Origin: an uncultured Clostridium sp.
Lineage (GTDB): Bacteria; Bacillota; Clostridia; TANB77; CAG-508
NCBI GenBank assembly: GCA_947073285.1
Contig: CAMTJT010000014.1
Span: 1-45,865 of the forward strand
Direction: 5' to 3'
Length of the DNA stretch: 45,865 nt
Shown: piece by piece, positions 1 to 8,387 of the stretch
How the letters are laid out: each line of letters begins with the position of its first letter
Numbering within the stretch: the first letter of the stretch is position 1
Program-made: the position numbers and the translations under genes
Notes under the pieces: model-generated
What the model saw: the letters and a program-made list of their open reading frames with translations, nothing else
Database searches by the model: none
What the model was told of the DNA's origin: nothing

Positions 1-96
1 TAGAGGTATATTTTTAACAATAAAATTAAATAAAAATAAAATTTGTTTATTTAGCTCTTGAATATGAGCTAGTAATAGAGGTATAATAGTATACAT
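1..96 (-). CDS. Start of an unidentified leftward gene (partial)
   Basis: An open frame starts at ATG 96-94 and runs off the left edge of the window for 32 codons without a stop. A good ribosome binding site (AAAGGAGTGG) lies 6 nt upstream and a sigma-A promoter lies further upstream, so this is probably a real gene start. The visible N-terminus (MYTIIPLLLAHIQ...) is hydrophobic with a repeated leucine/isoleucine pattern. I do not recognise the family. Some transposases begin in a similar way, but this fragment is too short to decide. Confidence 0.5.
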   Translation of the reverse strand, partial: MYTIIPLLLAHIQELNKQILFLFNFIVKNIPL

Positions 97-140
97 GATA
101 TCCACTCCTTTATGGGAATATTTGGTATTTGATTGTAACA

Positions 141-168
141 ATTATACCATAAAAAGAGGGGGTATCAT
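141..168 (-). promoter_or_regulatory. Sigma-A promoter of the leftward partial gene
   Basis: Read on the minus strand, a perfect -10 TATAAT (141-146) lies 16 bp from an ATGATA -35 (163-168). It faces the partial gene at the left edge and is divergent from typA. Confidence 0.5.
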
Positions 169-272
169 TTTTTGTTGCAAAAAAAGTGATATAAACCTTG
201 AAAACACAGGGGTGCAACTAAATAAATTATAAAATTAGTTTACACTACCATAGATAAAAAGGGGGAAAAACA

Positions 273-2096
273 ATGAACAATGAAAAAATAAGAAACATAG
301 CAATTATTGCACACGTAGACCATGGAAAAACAACACTAGTAGATGCATTATTAAGACAAAGCCATGTATTTAGAGAAAATGAGCAAGTATCAGAAAGAGT
401 TATGGACTCTGGAGATATAGAAAAAGAAAGAGGAATTACTATCCTTTCTAAAAATACATCAGTTATGTATGATGGTATAAAAATAAATATCGTAGATACA
501 CCAGGTCACGCAGATTTTGGTGGAGAAGTAGAACGTGTTTTAAAAATGGTAGATGGTGTACTATTATTAGTAGATGCTTTTGAAGGACCAATGCCACAAA
601 CAAGAGAAGTACTAAAAAAATCATTAGCCCTTAACTTAAAACCAATTGTAGTTATTAATAAAATAGATAGACCAGGTGCTAACCCACTAAAAGTAGTAGA
701 TCAAGTACTAGAACTATTTATTGAACTAAATGCAAATGACGAGCAATTAGATTTTCCTGTTATTTATGCATCAGCTAAAAATGGAATTGCAAAAATGAAT
801 TTAACAGATGAATCAGACAATGTTACTTGTATTTTTGATACTATTATAAAAAACATAAAAGCTCCAGAATGTAATATGGAAGGTGCTATGCAATTATTAG
901 TATCTAATATAGATTATGATGAATACCTAGGAAGAATTGCAGTAGGTAGAGTAGAACGTGGAACAATAAATGCAAATACAGGAGTAGCTATTTGTAAAAA
1001 AGATGATAAAATAGCACAAGGAAAACTTGCAAAACTATTTACTTATCAAGGGCTAAAAAGAACAGAGGCAGAAACAGTATCAGCAGGAGATATTGTATGC
1101 GTATCAGGTATACCAGATATCAACATTGGAGAAACTATTTGTGATATTAACAATCCAGAAAAAATAGAATTCGTAGATATAGATGAACCAACAGTATCTA
1201 TGACCTTTAGTGTTAATAATGGTCCATTTGCAGGAAAAGAGGGGCAATTTGTAACATCAAGACATATTAGAGATAGGTTATTTAAAGAACTAGAAAGAAA
1301 TGTAAGTTTACGTGTAAAAGAAACAGATACACCAGATAGTTTTGAAGTATGTGGTCGTGGAGAATTACATTTATCTATATTAATTGAGACCATGAGAAGA
1401 GAAGGATTTGAACTATTAGTATCACGTCCAAAAGTTATTATCAAAGAAATAGATGGTGTAAAATCAGAACCAATTGAAAGATTAGTAGTAAACGTACCAG
1501 ATGATAGTATAGGCAGTGTTATTGAAAAATTAGGAAGAAGAAAAGCAGAAATGCTTAACATGGAACCAGCAGAAGCAGGACATACAAAAGTAGAATTTAG
1601 AATACCTGCAAGAGGTTTAATTGGTTATCGTACAGAGTTTTTAACAGATACCAAAGGGGAAGGAACCATGAATAGTATATTTGATTGTTATGAACCATAT
1701 AAAGGAGAAATACAATCAAGAACAAGAGGCGTACTAGTAGCTTTTGAACAAGGAACATCTATTACCTATGGTTTATACAATGCACAAGAAAGAGGAGAAC
1801 TACTAATAGGTGCAGGTGTAGATGTATATGAAGGAATGATTGTTGGTGTTAACTCAAGAAATGAAGATATTTCTATTAATGTATGCAAAGAAAAACATTT
1901 AACAAACACAAGAGCATCTGGTTCAGATGATGCCCTTCGTTTAGTACCACCAATTCAAATGTCATTAGAAAAAGCAATTGAATTTATTGCAGAAGATGAA
2001 CTAGTAGAAATAACACCAAAAAATATTCGTTTAAGAAAGAAAATATTAGATAATAAAACAAGAGAAAGAATGGCAAGAAGAACAGTAGCTGAATAG
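273..2096 (+). CDS. typA: GTP-binding protein TypA/BipA
   Basis: Translational GTPase of the TypA/BipA family, which binds ribosomes and acts in ribosome assembly and stress adaptation. All G motifs are visible near the N-terminus: AHVDHGKTT (P-loop, residues 13-21), RGITI, DTPGHADF, NKID and SAKNG. The following EF-G-like domains II, III and V and the family-specific C-terminal domain complete a 607-aa protein, the usual size. The start ATG follows a GGGGG-rich ribosome binding site. A small gene follows 12 nt after the stop, so the two probably share a transcript. There is no in-frame CGG codon. Identification is firm; the exact physiological role here is inferred from the family. Confidence 0.97.
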   Translation: MNNEKIRNIAIIAHVDHGKTTLVDALLRQSHVFRENEQVSERVMDSGDIEKERGITILSKNTSVMYDGIKINIVDTPGHADFGGEVERVLKMVDGVLLLVDAFEGPMPQTREVLKKSLALNLKPIVVINKIDRPGANPLKVVDQVLELFIELNANDEQLDFPVIYASAKNGIAKMNLTDESDNVTCIFDTIIKNIKAPECNMEGAMQLLVSNIDYDEYLGRIAVGRVERGTINANTGVAICKKDDKIAQGKLAKLFTYQGLKRTEAETVSAGDIVCVSGIPDINIGETICDINNPEKIEFVDIDEPTVSMTFSVNNGPFAGKEGQFVTSRHIRDRLFKELERNVSLRVKETDTPDSFEVCGRGELHLSILIETMRREGFELLVSRPKVIIKEIDGVKSEPIERLVVNVPDDSIGSVIEKLGRRKAEMLNMEPAEAGHTKVEFRIPARGLIGYRTEFLTDTKGEGTMNSIFDCYEPYKGEIQSRTRGVLVAFEQGTSITYGLYNAQERGELLIGAGVDVYEGMIVGVNSRNEDISINVCKEKHLTNTRASGSDDALRLVPPIQMSLEKAIEFIAEDELVEITPKNIRLRKKILDNKTRERMARRTVAE

Positions 2097-2108
2097 GAGG
2101 TTAAACAT

Positions 2109-2423
2109 ATGGATAGTAGTGAAAGAGAATCATATAATAGAATAAGAACAAATTCTAGTAAATTAGCAGATGATATAGATAGAATAGCACGTAGGGAGAC
2201 TAATGCAAAGAAATTAAAAGATACTCAAATTAGAAAAGAAGTTCAAACAATGATTAGAAAACTAGCACAAGAAGGAAAGTCTAAATTAGGAATTATGAAT
2301 AGAATTAATGTGCAATTTAGAAGTGAATATTATAAACCATATAGACCATACTTCGAAAGTTGGGTAGACAGTGAACTAAAATATAGAATTCAAAGTAAAT
2401 CAAGTGAAGAACTAGAAAGATAA
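2109..2423 (+). CDS. Small charged helical protein downstream of typA
   Basis: A 104-aa protein rich in Arg, Lys, Glu and Ser, predicted to be mostly helical, with no signal peptide or membrane segment. The start is supported by a strong ribosome binding site (TAGGAGG) that overlaps the end of typA, and the gene is followed by an intrinsic terminator, so it is a real operon member. I do not recognise the family. Co-transcription with typA hints at a link to translation or ribosomes, but this is only guilt by association. Confidence 0.75.
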   Translation: MDSSERESYNRIRTNSSKLADDIDRIARRETNAKKLKDTQIRKEVQTMIRKLAQEGKSKLGIMNRINVQFRSEYYKPYRPYFESWVDSELKYRIQSKSSEELER

Positions 2424-2431
2424 GTTATATA

Positions 2432-2462
2432 AAAAGGAGAGGTTAAGAAAATCTCTCCTTTT
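2432..2462 (+). terminator. Intrinsic terminator of the typA operon
   Basis: A 10-bp perfect stem (AAAAGGAGAG / CTCTCCTTTT) with an 11-nt loop sits 8 nt after the stop codon. The arm itself supplies the T-run. Confidence 0.75.
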
Positions 2463-2485
2463 AAAGATAGTATTGAAATCTAAGA

Positions 2486-2612
2486 TGGGGTAAAGCAATC
2501 TATGAAAAAATAGATTATAAAAATATTATCTAAAGATTAGAAAGTTTGGTAGTGTAAAGTAATTTAAGAAAAAGTAAGTTATGAAAAAATTACTTAAAGC
2601 TTAGAAATCTTA
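2486..2612 (+). repeat. Imperfect tandem duplication of about 62 bp upstream of trmR
   Basis: Two head-to-tail copies (about 2487-2546 and 2549-2611) share the order GTAAAG, AATTT/AATCT, ATGAAAAAA, TTA-TAAAG, TTAGAAA. They fill the gap between the typA terminator and the methyltransferase gene and may form its 5' leader. Function unknown. Confidence 0.55.
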
Positions 2613-2627
2613 AAGGAAGGAAATAAA

Positions 2628-3221
2628 ATGAACCAAGTAGAGCTTACTAAAATAAAACAAAAAGCATTAGAGGAAAATATTCCAATTATTATGGATGACA
2701 CTTTAGAAGTAGTTGCAACAATTTTAAAAGAGAAAAAGCCTAAAAGAATATTAGAAATAGGAACAGCAGTTGGTTATTCAGCTATTTGTTTTTCAAAATA
2801 CATAGAAGATGATGGAAAAATAGATACAATAGAAAGAGAAGAGCAAAGAGTAAAAGAGGCAAAAATAAATATAAAAAAAGTAGAAGTAGAAGAGAAAATT
2901 CATATTTATGAGGGAGATGCAGTAGAAATTTTGCCAACACTAAATGAAGAATATGACATAGTTTTTATAGATGCTGCAAAAGGGAAATATCCATTTTTCT
3001 TGTCACAAGCTATGAGAATGATAAAAAAAGATGGTATTATTATTGCAGATAATGTGTTATATAAAGGTTATGTAATGAGTGATTATAATAAACATAAACA
3101 ACGTACAGCAGTAAGAAACTTACGAGAGTATATTGCCGAAATTACTCAAAATCCAAATTTAGAAACACAGATTTTAGAAGTAGGAGATGGACTTGCTATT
3201 TCTAGAGTGAAGCAAAAATAA
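2628..3221 (+). CDS. trmR: O-methyltransferase, probable tRNA 5-hydroxyuridine methyltransferase TrmR (YrrM-like)
   Basis: A SAM-dependent class I methyltransferase of the O-methyltransferase family 3, 197 aa, cytosolic. The SAM motif LEIGTAVGYSA lies near residue 41. The acidic motif DIVFIDAAKGKYP, with the metal-ligand Asp, lies near residue 104, followed by DNVLYKG. A ribosome binding site (AAAGGAAGG) precedes the ATG. In Bacillus subtilis the homologue YrrM/TrmR methylates 5-hydroxyuridine at tRNA position 34 and is encoded beside U32 proteins that make the hydroxyuridine. The same partner lies 0.8 kb downstream here, which favours TrmR over a small-molecule catechol-type methyltransferase. 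The precise substrate is inferred from context. Confidence 0.8.
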   Translation: MNQVELTKIKQKALEENIPIIMDDTLEVVATILKEKKPKRILEIGTAVGYSAICFSKYIEDDGKIDTIEREEQRVKEAKINIKKVEVEEKIHIYEGDAVEILPTLNEEYDIVFIDAAKGKYPFFLSQAMRMIKKDGIIIADNVLYKGYVMSDYNKHKQRTAVRNLREYIAEITQNPNLETQILEVGDGLAISRVKQK

Positions 3222-3260
3222 TGTTTTTGATACTAAGAATATTTTCTTAAGTAAAAAGAA

Positions 3261-3833
3261 TTAAGCTAGGTAGCGTATAAAAGATAATACAGTATCTACT
3301 ACCCATATAGCGGTAAATACATAAACTATACATAGTTGTAAACGATAAGGGATTTTAGATAAAATCAAATTAACTCTCTTTTTTAAAAAAGGATATATAT
3401 GATTAATAAAAATAATGGCAATAATTCCCCAAGCAAAAGAATAAAAAATGCTAATACGTCCATTTAAATTAAAAAACTCATTTGTATAATCCCACCAATG
3501 CATAGAAAATAAAGCATCTAGTCCATAGCTAACAACATATTCAAAGGCAGAAAATAGAATAGCTGCATACAAAAATAATTTTAAATTATTTTTTCGATAC
3601 TGTCCTAAAAAAGCAATTAGCATTAGGGCACCAAAACCATAGATAGGACAAATAGGACCATATAGAAAACCTCTTTTAGTGAAATGCCCTAAATTATAAA
3701 TAGCATATAAAGTTTCCATAAGCCAACCTAAAAAAGCAAAAATAAAAAAGTATAAAATAAAAATTTGAATTCTATTTAACTTTACTTTTTTCTTTGGTGC
3801 ATTAATTACCATTAGTTCTAAACCTGTACTCAT
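3261..3833 (-). CDS. CmpB-family (PF06541-type) integral membrane protein
   Basis: A 190-aa membrane protein with about five hydrophobic helices. It carries the family pattern FLGWLMETLYAI, then KRGFLYGPICPIYGFGA, then FEYVVSYGLD and WWDYT. Such proteins are commonly labelled putative ABC transporter permease, although no ATPase partner is adjacent and the true role is unknown. The gene is divergent from trhP and has its own strong promoter. Spacing between the AAAGGA site and ATG is a little long (13 nt), so the start could be slightly off. Confidence 0.75.
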   Translation of the reverse strand: MSTGLELMVINAPKKKVKLNRIQIFILYFFIFAFLGWLMETLYAIYNLGHFTKRGFLYGPICPIYGFGALMLIAFLGQYRKNNLKLFLYAAILFSAFEYVVSYGLDALFSMHWWDYTNEFFNLNGRISIFYSFAWGIIAIIFINHIYPFLKKRVNLILSKIPYRLQLCIVYVFTAIWVVDTVLSFIRYLA

Positions 3834-3866
3834 ATAATTTACATAATCCTTTCAATTGATTAAACT

Positions 3867-3895
3867 ATTATATCAAGTTTTTATGAAAATGTAAA
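3867..3895 (-). promoter_or_regulatory. Sigma-A promoter of the CmpB-family gene
   Basis: On the minus strand, TTTACA (3890-3895), a 17-bp spacer and a perfect TATAAT (3867-3872). It is divergent from the trhP promoter 33 bp away. Confidence 0.75.
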
Positions 3896-3927
3896 GAAAA
3901 TGTGAAGATATTTAGGAAAATAGGCAC

Positions 3928-3956
3928 TCGACAAATAGGGAAAAATGCTGTATAAT
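3928..3956 (+). promoter_or_regulatory. Sigma-A promoter of trhP
   Basis: TCGACA (3928-3933), a 17-bp spacer and a perfect TATAAT (3951-3956). Transcription would begin near 3963, which excludes an earlier in-frame ATG at 3945 and supports the start at 3990. Confidence 0.75.
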
Positions 3957-3989
3957 AAGGACGTAAAAATTAGAAATGGAGAAAATAAA

Positions 3990-5228
3990 ATGGAGCAAAA
4001 AATAAAACCAGAATTATTAGCACCAGCAGGTTCATTTGAAAAAGCAAAAACTGCTTTTTTATATGGAGCAGATGCAGTATATTGTGGAACAGGTTCACTT
4101 TCTTTAAGAAGTAGAGCTGAAGTAAATGATGATGATTTAGCACAAACCATAAAATATGCACACAGTATTGGCAAAAAGGTATATGCTGCGATTAATATAT
4201 ATGCTTGGGATACCTATTATGAAGAAATAAAAAAACAAGCTAAAATGTTAAATGAATTAAAAGTAGATGCTATTATTGCCTCAGATGGTGGTGTAATTGA
4301 AATTTTAAAAGAATATGCACCAGATGTAGAAATACATATTAGTACACAAGCAAATATTGTAAGTTACCATACCTCTAATTTTTGGCATAAAAATGGAGCA
4401 AGCAGAGTAATACTAGGCAGAGAACTAAATAAAGAACAAATTAAAGAAATTATGCAAAAAAAAGATAGTAATTTAGAAGTTGAAATGTTTATTCATGGTG
4501 CTATTTGTTTTGGATATTCTGGAAGATGCTTTTTAAGCGACTTTTTAGCTAGTAGAAGTGCTAATTTAGGAGATTGTGCACAAAGTTGCAGATGGGCCTA
4601 TAATGTATATGTAGAAGAACATAATAATCCAGGCAATTTAATGCCAGTAGAACATGATAATAATGGCACTTATATATTTTCATCAAAAGATTTGTGTTTA
4701 ATAAAAGAGATACCAGAAATTGTAGAGATGGGAGTACATAGTTTAAAAATTGAGGGAAGACTTAAAACACAGTATTATTTAGCCTCAGTAGTAAATGCTT
4801 ATAGGAATGCTATTGATAGCTATATAGAAAATCCAAAAGAATATGATTATACAAAATATTTAAAAGAATTAGAAAAAACAAAAACTAGAGGACTAACTAC
4901 ATTTTATTTTAATGATAGAAATAATAAAGATTTTCAGGAATATGATGGAAAACAATATAACCCAGATTATGAATTTGGTGGACAAGTAATAAGAAAAGAA
5001 GAAGATACTTATTTAATAGAAATTAGAAATAAATTAACAGTAGGAGATACAATGGAGATTTTAATTCCTAAACAAATAGAGCCTGTAAGTTTTCAAATAG
5101 AAAATTTATGGGATAGTGAAACTAAAGAAGAAATTACTACTGTAAATCCAGGAAAACAAGGCCAAACAGTACTTATGAAATTACCAATTAATGTAGAACA
5201 AGGTTGGATATTAAGAAGAAAAAAGTAG
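3990..5228 (+). CDS. trhP: U32 family protein, probable tRNA hydroxylation protein TrhP
   Basis: A 412-aa U32 (peptidase-like) protein. It opens with ELLAPAGSFEKAKTAFLYGA and an (alpha/beta) barrel. The U32 signature EMFIHGAICFGYSGRC is followed by GDCAQSCRW, giving the four cysteines expected to hold an Fe-S cluster. TrhP proteins use prephenate to form 5-hydroxyuridine at tRNA position 34, the substrate of TrmR, whose gene is close by. The start is set by the GGAG site just upstream and by the promoter position; a longer frame from 3945 lacks a leader. A bidirectional terminator follows. It could also be called a generic collagenase-like protease, but the neighbourhood favours tRNA modification. 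Confidence 0.82.
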   Translation: MEQKIKPELLAPAGSFEKAKTAFLYGADAVYCGTGSLSLRSRAEVNDDDLAQTIKYAHSIGKKVYAAINIYAWDTYYEEIKKQAKMLNELKVDAIIASDGGVIEILKEYAPDVEIHISTQANIVSYHTSNFWHKNGASRVILGRELNKEQIKEIMQKKDSNLEVEMFIHGAICFGYSGRCFLSDFLASRSANLGDCAQSCRWAYNVYVEEHNNPGNLMPVEHDNNGTYIFSSKDLCLIKEIPEIVEMGVHSLKIEGRLKTQYYLASVVNAYRNAIDSYIENPKEYDYTKYLKELEKTKTRGLTTFYFNDRNNKDFQEYDGKQYNPDYEFGGQVIRKEEDTYLIEIRNKLTVGDTMEILIPKQIEPVSFQIENLWDSETKEEITTVNPGKQGQTVLMKLPINVEQGWILRRKK

Positions 5229-5255
5229 CATTATGGTAGATGAAATGATAAAATA

Positions 5256-5302
5256 AAAAGAACTTAATTGATTAATTTACTAGTTAATCATTAAGTTCTT
5301 TT
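5256..5302. terminator. Bidirectional terminator between trhP and popT
   Basis: A long inverted repeat (AAAAGAACTTAA...TTAAGTTCTTTT) with T-runs on both sides lies between the convergent genes. It falls just beyond the stop codon of popT only if the +1-shifted reading of popT is used. Confidence 0.8.
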
Positions 5303-5308
5303 CAATTA

Positions 5309-6140
5309 TTAAGATTTAATATCTTTATTATTAGAATCAAATTTTTCAAATTTTAATCCGAACCCAAAAGCCAAGCAAAAATAATAAAATGGAAATGCAA
5401 CCTTCTAAAGTGAAACTGATACCAGGGTATAAGATAAGTACAGAGCCAATTACAAAACCAATAATCATATAAAAAGTTTGTGTATAATAATGAAGTAATA
5501 AAAATTGAATAACTTTTAAAAATAGAATAGCTCCAATTACTAAACCAATTCCCATAGGAACTAAAATAGAAAGATTCACAGTTGCAATAGCGTTTAAGTA
5601 GGTAGAATAAACACCAAGAGCCATTAAAATAACACTGCTACTAACACCAGGCATAACAATTCCAATAGACATAACAAAACCTGCTAACACTAAATAAAAA
5701 AAGTAGCCATTAGATACATTAATATTAATAAAAGAAGGAAGTATTTCTTCTAATTGGATAGATAAAACTCCAAGAAAAAATGCAGCAAGCAAAAAAATGA
5801 GGTAATGAAGCCTAAAACCTTTTCCTTGATTTGCTTTTTTACAAAGAATAGGAATACTACCTAAAATTAAGCCAATAAAGCAAAATTTAGTAGGCATAGG
5901 GTAGCTAGTAAACAGAAAGTTAAGAAGTTTTCCAACTAATAGTACTCCTGTGATTCCTCCAAGCCCAATAGGCAAGAGAAAAATGAAATTCTTCTTAAAA
6001 TCATGAAATAAGTTTAATACACTATCAACTAACTTTTCATAAATGCCAAAGATAACACAAAATACACCACTACTAATCCCTGGTAAAATGGCTCCACTGC
6101 CGATTAAAATACCTTTTAAATAATCAACTATAAATTTCAT
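5309..6140 (-). CDS. popT: DUF368 polyprenyl-phosphate transporter (PopT-like), +1 frameshift at CGG
   Basis: A polytopic membrane protein of the DUF368 family, members of which recycle undecaprenyl phosphate across the membrane for cell-wall synthesis. The two family motifs GSGAILPGISSG (residue 14 on) and SIGIVMPGVSSS appear in the N- and C-terminal halves, as expected for an inverted repeat fold. In frame 0 the protein ends after WVRIKI at 5346. Codon 261 is CGG (5358-5360). Skipping its C gives WVGLKFEKF... and a natural charged tail that stops at 5309, directly before the terminator, for 276 aa. The extension is inferred from the five sister sites. The -10 box is only 6 nt from ATG, so the mRNA may be leaderless. 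Confidence 0.85.
5358..5360 (-). other. +1 frameshift site, GTT CGG ATT (popT)
   Basis: In-frame CGG at codon 261. Reading GGA (5357-5359) after skipping the C continues the frame for 17 codons to a TAA at 5309-5311. This is the weakest of the six sites because the conserved core ends just before it. Confidence 0.65.
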
Positions 6141-6184
6141 ATTTTAAGTATATGAAAAAAATTTAAAAAAATTACAAAAAACAA

Positions 6185-6213
6185 TTGACAAAATAAGAAT
6201 TAACTATTATAAT
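6185..6213 (+). promoter_or_regulatory. Promoter of tRNA-Gly
   Basis: Consensus TTGACA (6185-6190), a 17-bp spacer and TATAAT (6208-6213), 20 bp before the tRNA. Confidence 0.88.
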
Positions 6214-6233
6214 AATATTTGTTCATACGAAAT

Positions 6234-6307
<74 letters not shown>

Positions 6308-6336
6308 AAAGAAGTAGTTTTTTAACTACTTTTTTC
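6308..6336 (+). terminator. Terminator of tRNA-Gly
   Basis: Stem AAGTAGTT (6312-6319) / AACTACTT (6324-6331) with a TTTT loop, followed by T-rich sequence. Confidence 0.8.
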
Positions 6337-6440
6337 TTTTTGCAAATTTTTGCGTCATTCTGCAAAACACTGATATAACTAGTTTATAAGGATTTTTCCT
6401 TCGAGCGTATTTTTATAAATTTTTGTACCTTTTAGTATCA

Positions 6441-6492
6441 TTTGGCACAAAAGTGGCACAGTAAAATTTTTTGTGCCATTTCTGTGCCAAAA
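6441..6492. repeat. Inverted repeat of GGCACA motifs at the integrase end
   Basis: Arms 6441-6460 and 6472-6492 each hold two GGCACA (or TGTGCC) units. The repeat lies between the tRNA end and the int stop codon, where arm-type integrase or excisionase binding sites would be expected. It could also serve as the int terminator. Confidence 0.5.
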
Positions 6493-6519
6493 TATCTTGA
6501 AGTAATTGGCGTTGTAATG

Positions 6520-7701
6520 TTATCTTTCTTCGTCCTCTCTTGCATCTCTATGTGATTTACTAGTTAAATTATTTTCGTAATAATATCCATTTAATTTTTC
6601 TAATTCACTTTCCTTAAACCTATTTAAAACAGAAGTATAAGTATTTAAAGTTACAGATATATCTTTATGTCCCATAAGTCTTTGCACTACAACAGGTGCC
6701 ATACCGCTTTCAATGCATCTAGTTCCAAAGGTATGTCGTAAACTATGGGTTGTAATATCTTTGATATTAAAATTTTGCATTAAAATTCTTTTTAGAATAT
6801 TATTAACACCTCTAGGGTCGGCATATGTTCCATTACTAGATAGAAATAATTGATTGTCAAAATTATTTTTAGATACTTCTAGTTGTTCTTTAATTTCATT
6901 TAAGATAATGTCTTGAATAGGGATATTTCGTATTCCAGAATATGTTTTTGTACTATCTCCCATAGCAATTTTATCTTCTGCATTTCTTCTTAATGTTCTT
7001 CTAACATGTATCAAGTTATGTTTTAAATCTATGTCGCTGGCTTGCAAAGCTAATGCTTCACCAACTCTTAAGCCAGCATACATTTGGATTAGGAATACAT
7101 TTTTATATGGTTCTTGTTCAATAGTCTTACTTTTTAGATAATCTGTAAGTTCCTTTTGTTCTTCAAGTTCCATAGCTCTAATTACTTTATCTCTAACAGA
7201 ACTTTTTGGTTTATAGGTATCTATCATAGGGTTTAGTTTGATATATCCTTTATTATGTGCATACTTAAAGGCTTGTGAAAATTGAATAATATGTTTTTGC
7301 ATATATGAATTGCTATAGTAGATTAAGGAATTAAAATATTCTTGTAATTCCTCAGAAGTAATGTCAGAAATCTCCTTTTTGCCAACTTCTGACTGCTCGA
7401 TATTACTAATTAATTTCATAACTTTATTGTAGTGTTGCTCTGATAGCCTATTTGTTTTGAGTTTTCTTTCTGTAAGAAATTTCATAAGTTCGTTTAATGG
7501 AATACCATTATTTTTTATAAAAATACTGTTTCCTTTTTTATATTCCATTTCTTCTAGAAATTGTTTTGCCTCATCTTCAGTATTAAAACTTTTTCTTATT
7601 CTTTTTTTCTCTCCAGTTTCCTTATCTTGTGTATGATATGATACAATGTATTTCTTTCGAGTTTTGCTGTATGATATTCCAGATTTACTTTTTTCTTTCA
7701 T
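6520..7701 (-). CDS. int: Tyrosine recombinase/integrase
   Basis: A 393-aa site-specific recombinase of the Tn916/phage type. It has an N-terminal arm-binding domain, a core-binding SAM-like domain (about residues 60-160) and a C-terminal catalytic domain. The catalytic residues are visible: Arg in GLRVGEAL, His-x-x-Arg in THSLRHTFGTR, His in LMGHKD and the nucleophile Tyr in LNTYTSV. It should catalyse integration and excision at the adjacent tRNA-Gly gene, because int sits right beside the tRNA 3' end and is transcribed towards it. It lies downstream of xis with a 12-nt gap. A GGAGG site precedes ATG. There is no in-frame CGG. Confidence 0.93.
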   Translation of the reverse strand: MKEKSKSGISYSKTRKKYIVSYHTQDKETGEKKRIRKSFNTEDEAKQFLEEMEYKKGNSIFIKNNGIPLNELMKFLTERKLKTNRLSEQHYNKVMKLISNIEQSEVGKKEISDITSEELQEYFNSLIYYSNSYMQKHIIQFSQAFKYAHNKGYIKLNPMIDTYKPKSSVRDKVIRAMELEEQKELTDYLKSKTIEQEPYKNVFLIQMYAGLRVGEALALQASDIDLKHNLIHVRRTLRRNAEDKIAMGDSTKTYSGIRNIPIQDIILNEIKEQLEVSKNNFDNQLFLSSNGTYADPRGVNNILKRILMQNFNIKDITTHSLRHTFGTRCIESGMAPVVVQRLMGHKDISVTLNTYTSVLNRFKESELEKLNGYYYENNLTSKSHRDAREDEER

Positions 7702-7713
7702 AAAATTCCTCCA

Positions 7714-7998
7714 TTATACTCTTTTTTGAGTTTTCCATAGAATATATGAGATAAGACATACTTTCCAACATCTACCAATATTGATAGAAGGAAAGTCTTC
7801 ACGTTTAAAGATGCTATAAGCCATATTTTCACCGATTTTTAAGTCTTTAGCAACGTCTTGAACAGAGATATTGATAAATGGATTTTTTAGTCTTTTAATA
7901 GCTTCTAGTAAAATTTTTTCTTGATAATTATCAAAGGAAATTGGGATACTATCAAGTTTTTCTTGTGTATCAATTATGGTTTCTTTTACATCTTCCAT
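7714..7998 (-). CDS. xis: Excisionase-like DNA-binding protein
   Basis: A 94-aa protein with a C-terminal helix-turn-helix typical of excisionases: MAYSIFKREDFPSINIGRCW matches the family pattern of a helix, then a DFP-x-I-x-IGR-x-W wing. It would bend DNA and steer the integrase towards excision. Its start overlaps the end of the upstream gene by 13 nt, and int follows, so the three genes form one transcript. An AAAGGAGA site lies 12 nt before ATG. Confidence 0.8.
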   Translation of the reverse strand: MEDVKETIIDTQEKLDSIPISFDNYQEKILLEAIKRLKNPFINISVQDVAKDLKIGENMAYSIFKREDFPSINIGRCWKVCLISYILWKTQKRV

Positions 7999-8387
7999 TG
8001 CTTTTTGTTCTCCTTTATTTTTGGAATAATTTCATTAAAACTTCTATACATTAAGTCGCTAGTATACCATGCAATATCTTCTTGGGATAAATTTTCAAAT
8101 TCTCGTTTTTCTCGGTCTATTTGTACTACTAACAGGTCACCAGAGATATGAAAAAAGTCGAATACTACATTAATTTTACTTGTTTGCATATATTTTTGAT
8201 TATTACAAATTAAGAAAACATTTTGATAGGGAATAATATCTAGTTTACGAGTAATAATTGCTCTTTTTAGTATTTGTACATCAGGAATAATTCGTACTCT
8301 TGGACTTTTTCCTGTTTTTTTGTATAGAACCCTAATTTTATTTTTGTTTTTAGCTTTAGTAAATAAATCTTCATAATTGTTGCTCAT
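7986..8387 (-). CDS. Small protein of the integrated element, possibly DUF3846-like
   Basis: A 133-aa soluble protein with a basic N-terminus. Its middle (VRIIPDVQILKRAI, then DIIPYQNVFLICNNQ, then ISGDLLVVQIDREK) loosely recalls DUF3846 proteins of phages and conjugative elements. I am not sure of the family. It overlaps xis and is the first gene of the int operon, with a good ribosome binding site (AAAAGGAG). The role is unknown, perhaps element maintenance or regulation. Confidence 0.6.
   Translation of the reverse strand: MSNNYEDLFTKAKNKNKIRVLYKKTGKSPRVRIIPDVQILKRAIITRKLDIIPYQNVFLICNNQKYMQTSKINVVFDFFHISGDLLVVQIDREKREFENLSQEDIAWYTSDLMYRSFNEIIPKIKENKKQWKM

Noticed and set aside
3945..3989. 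Upstream ATG at 3945 as the start of trhP
   Set aside because: It overlaps the spacer and -10 region of the trhP promoter and has no ribosome binding site.
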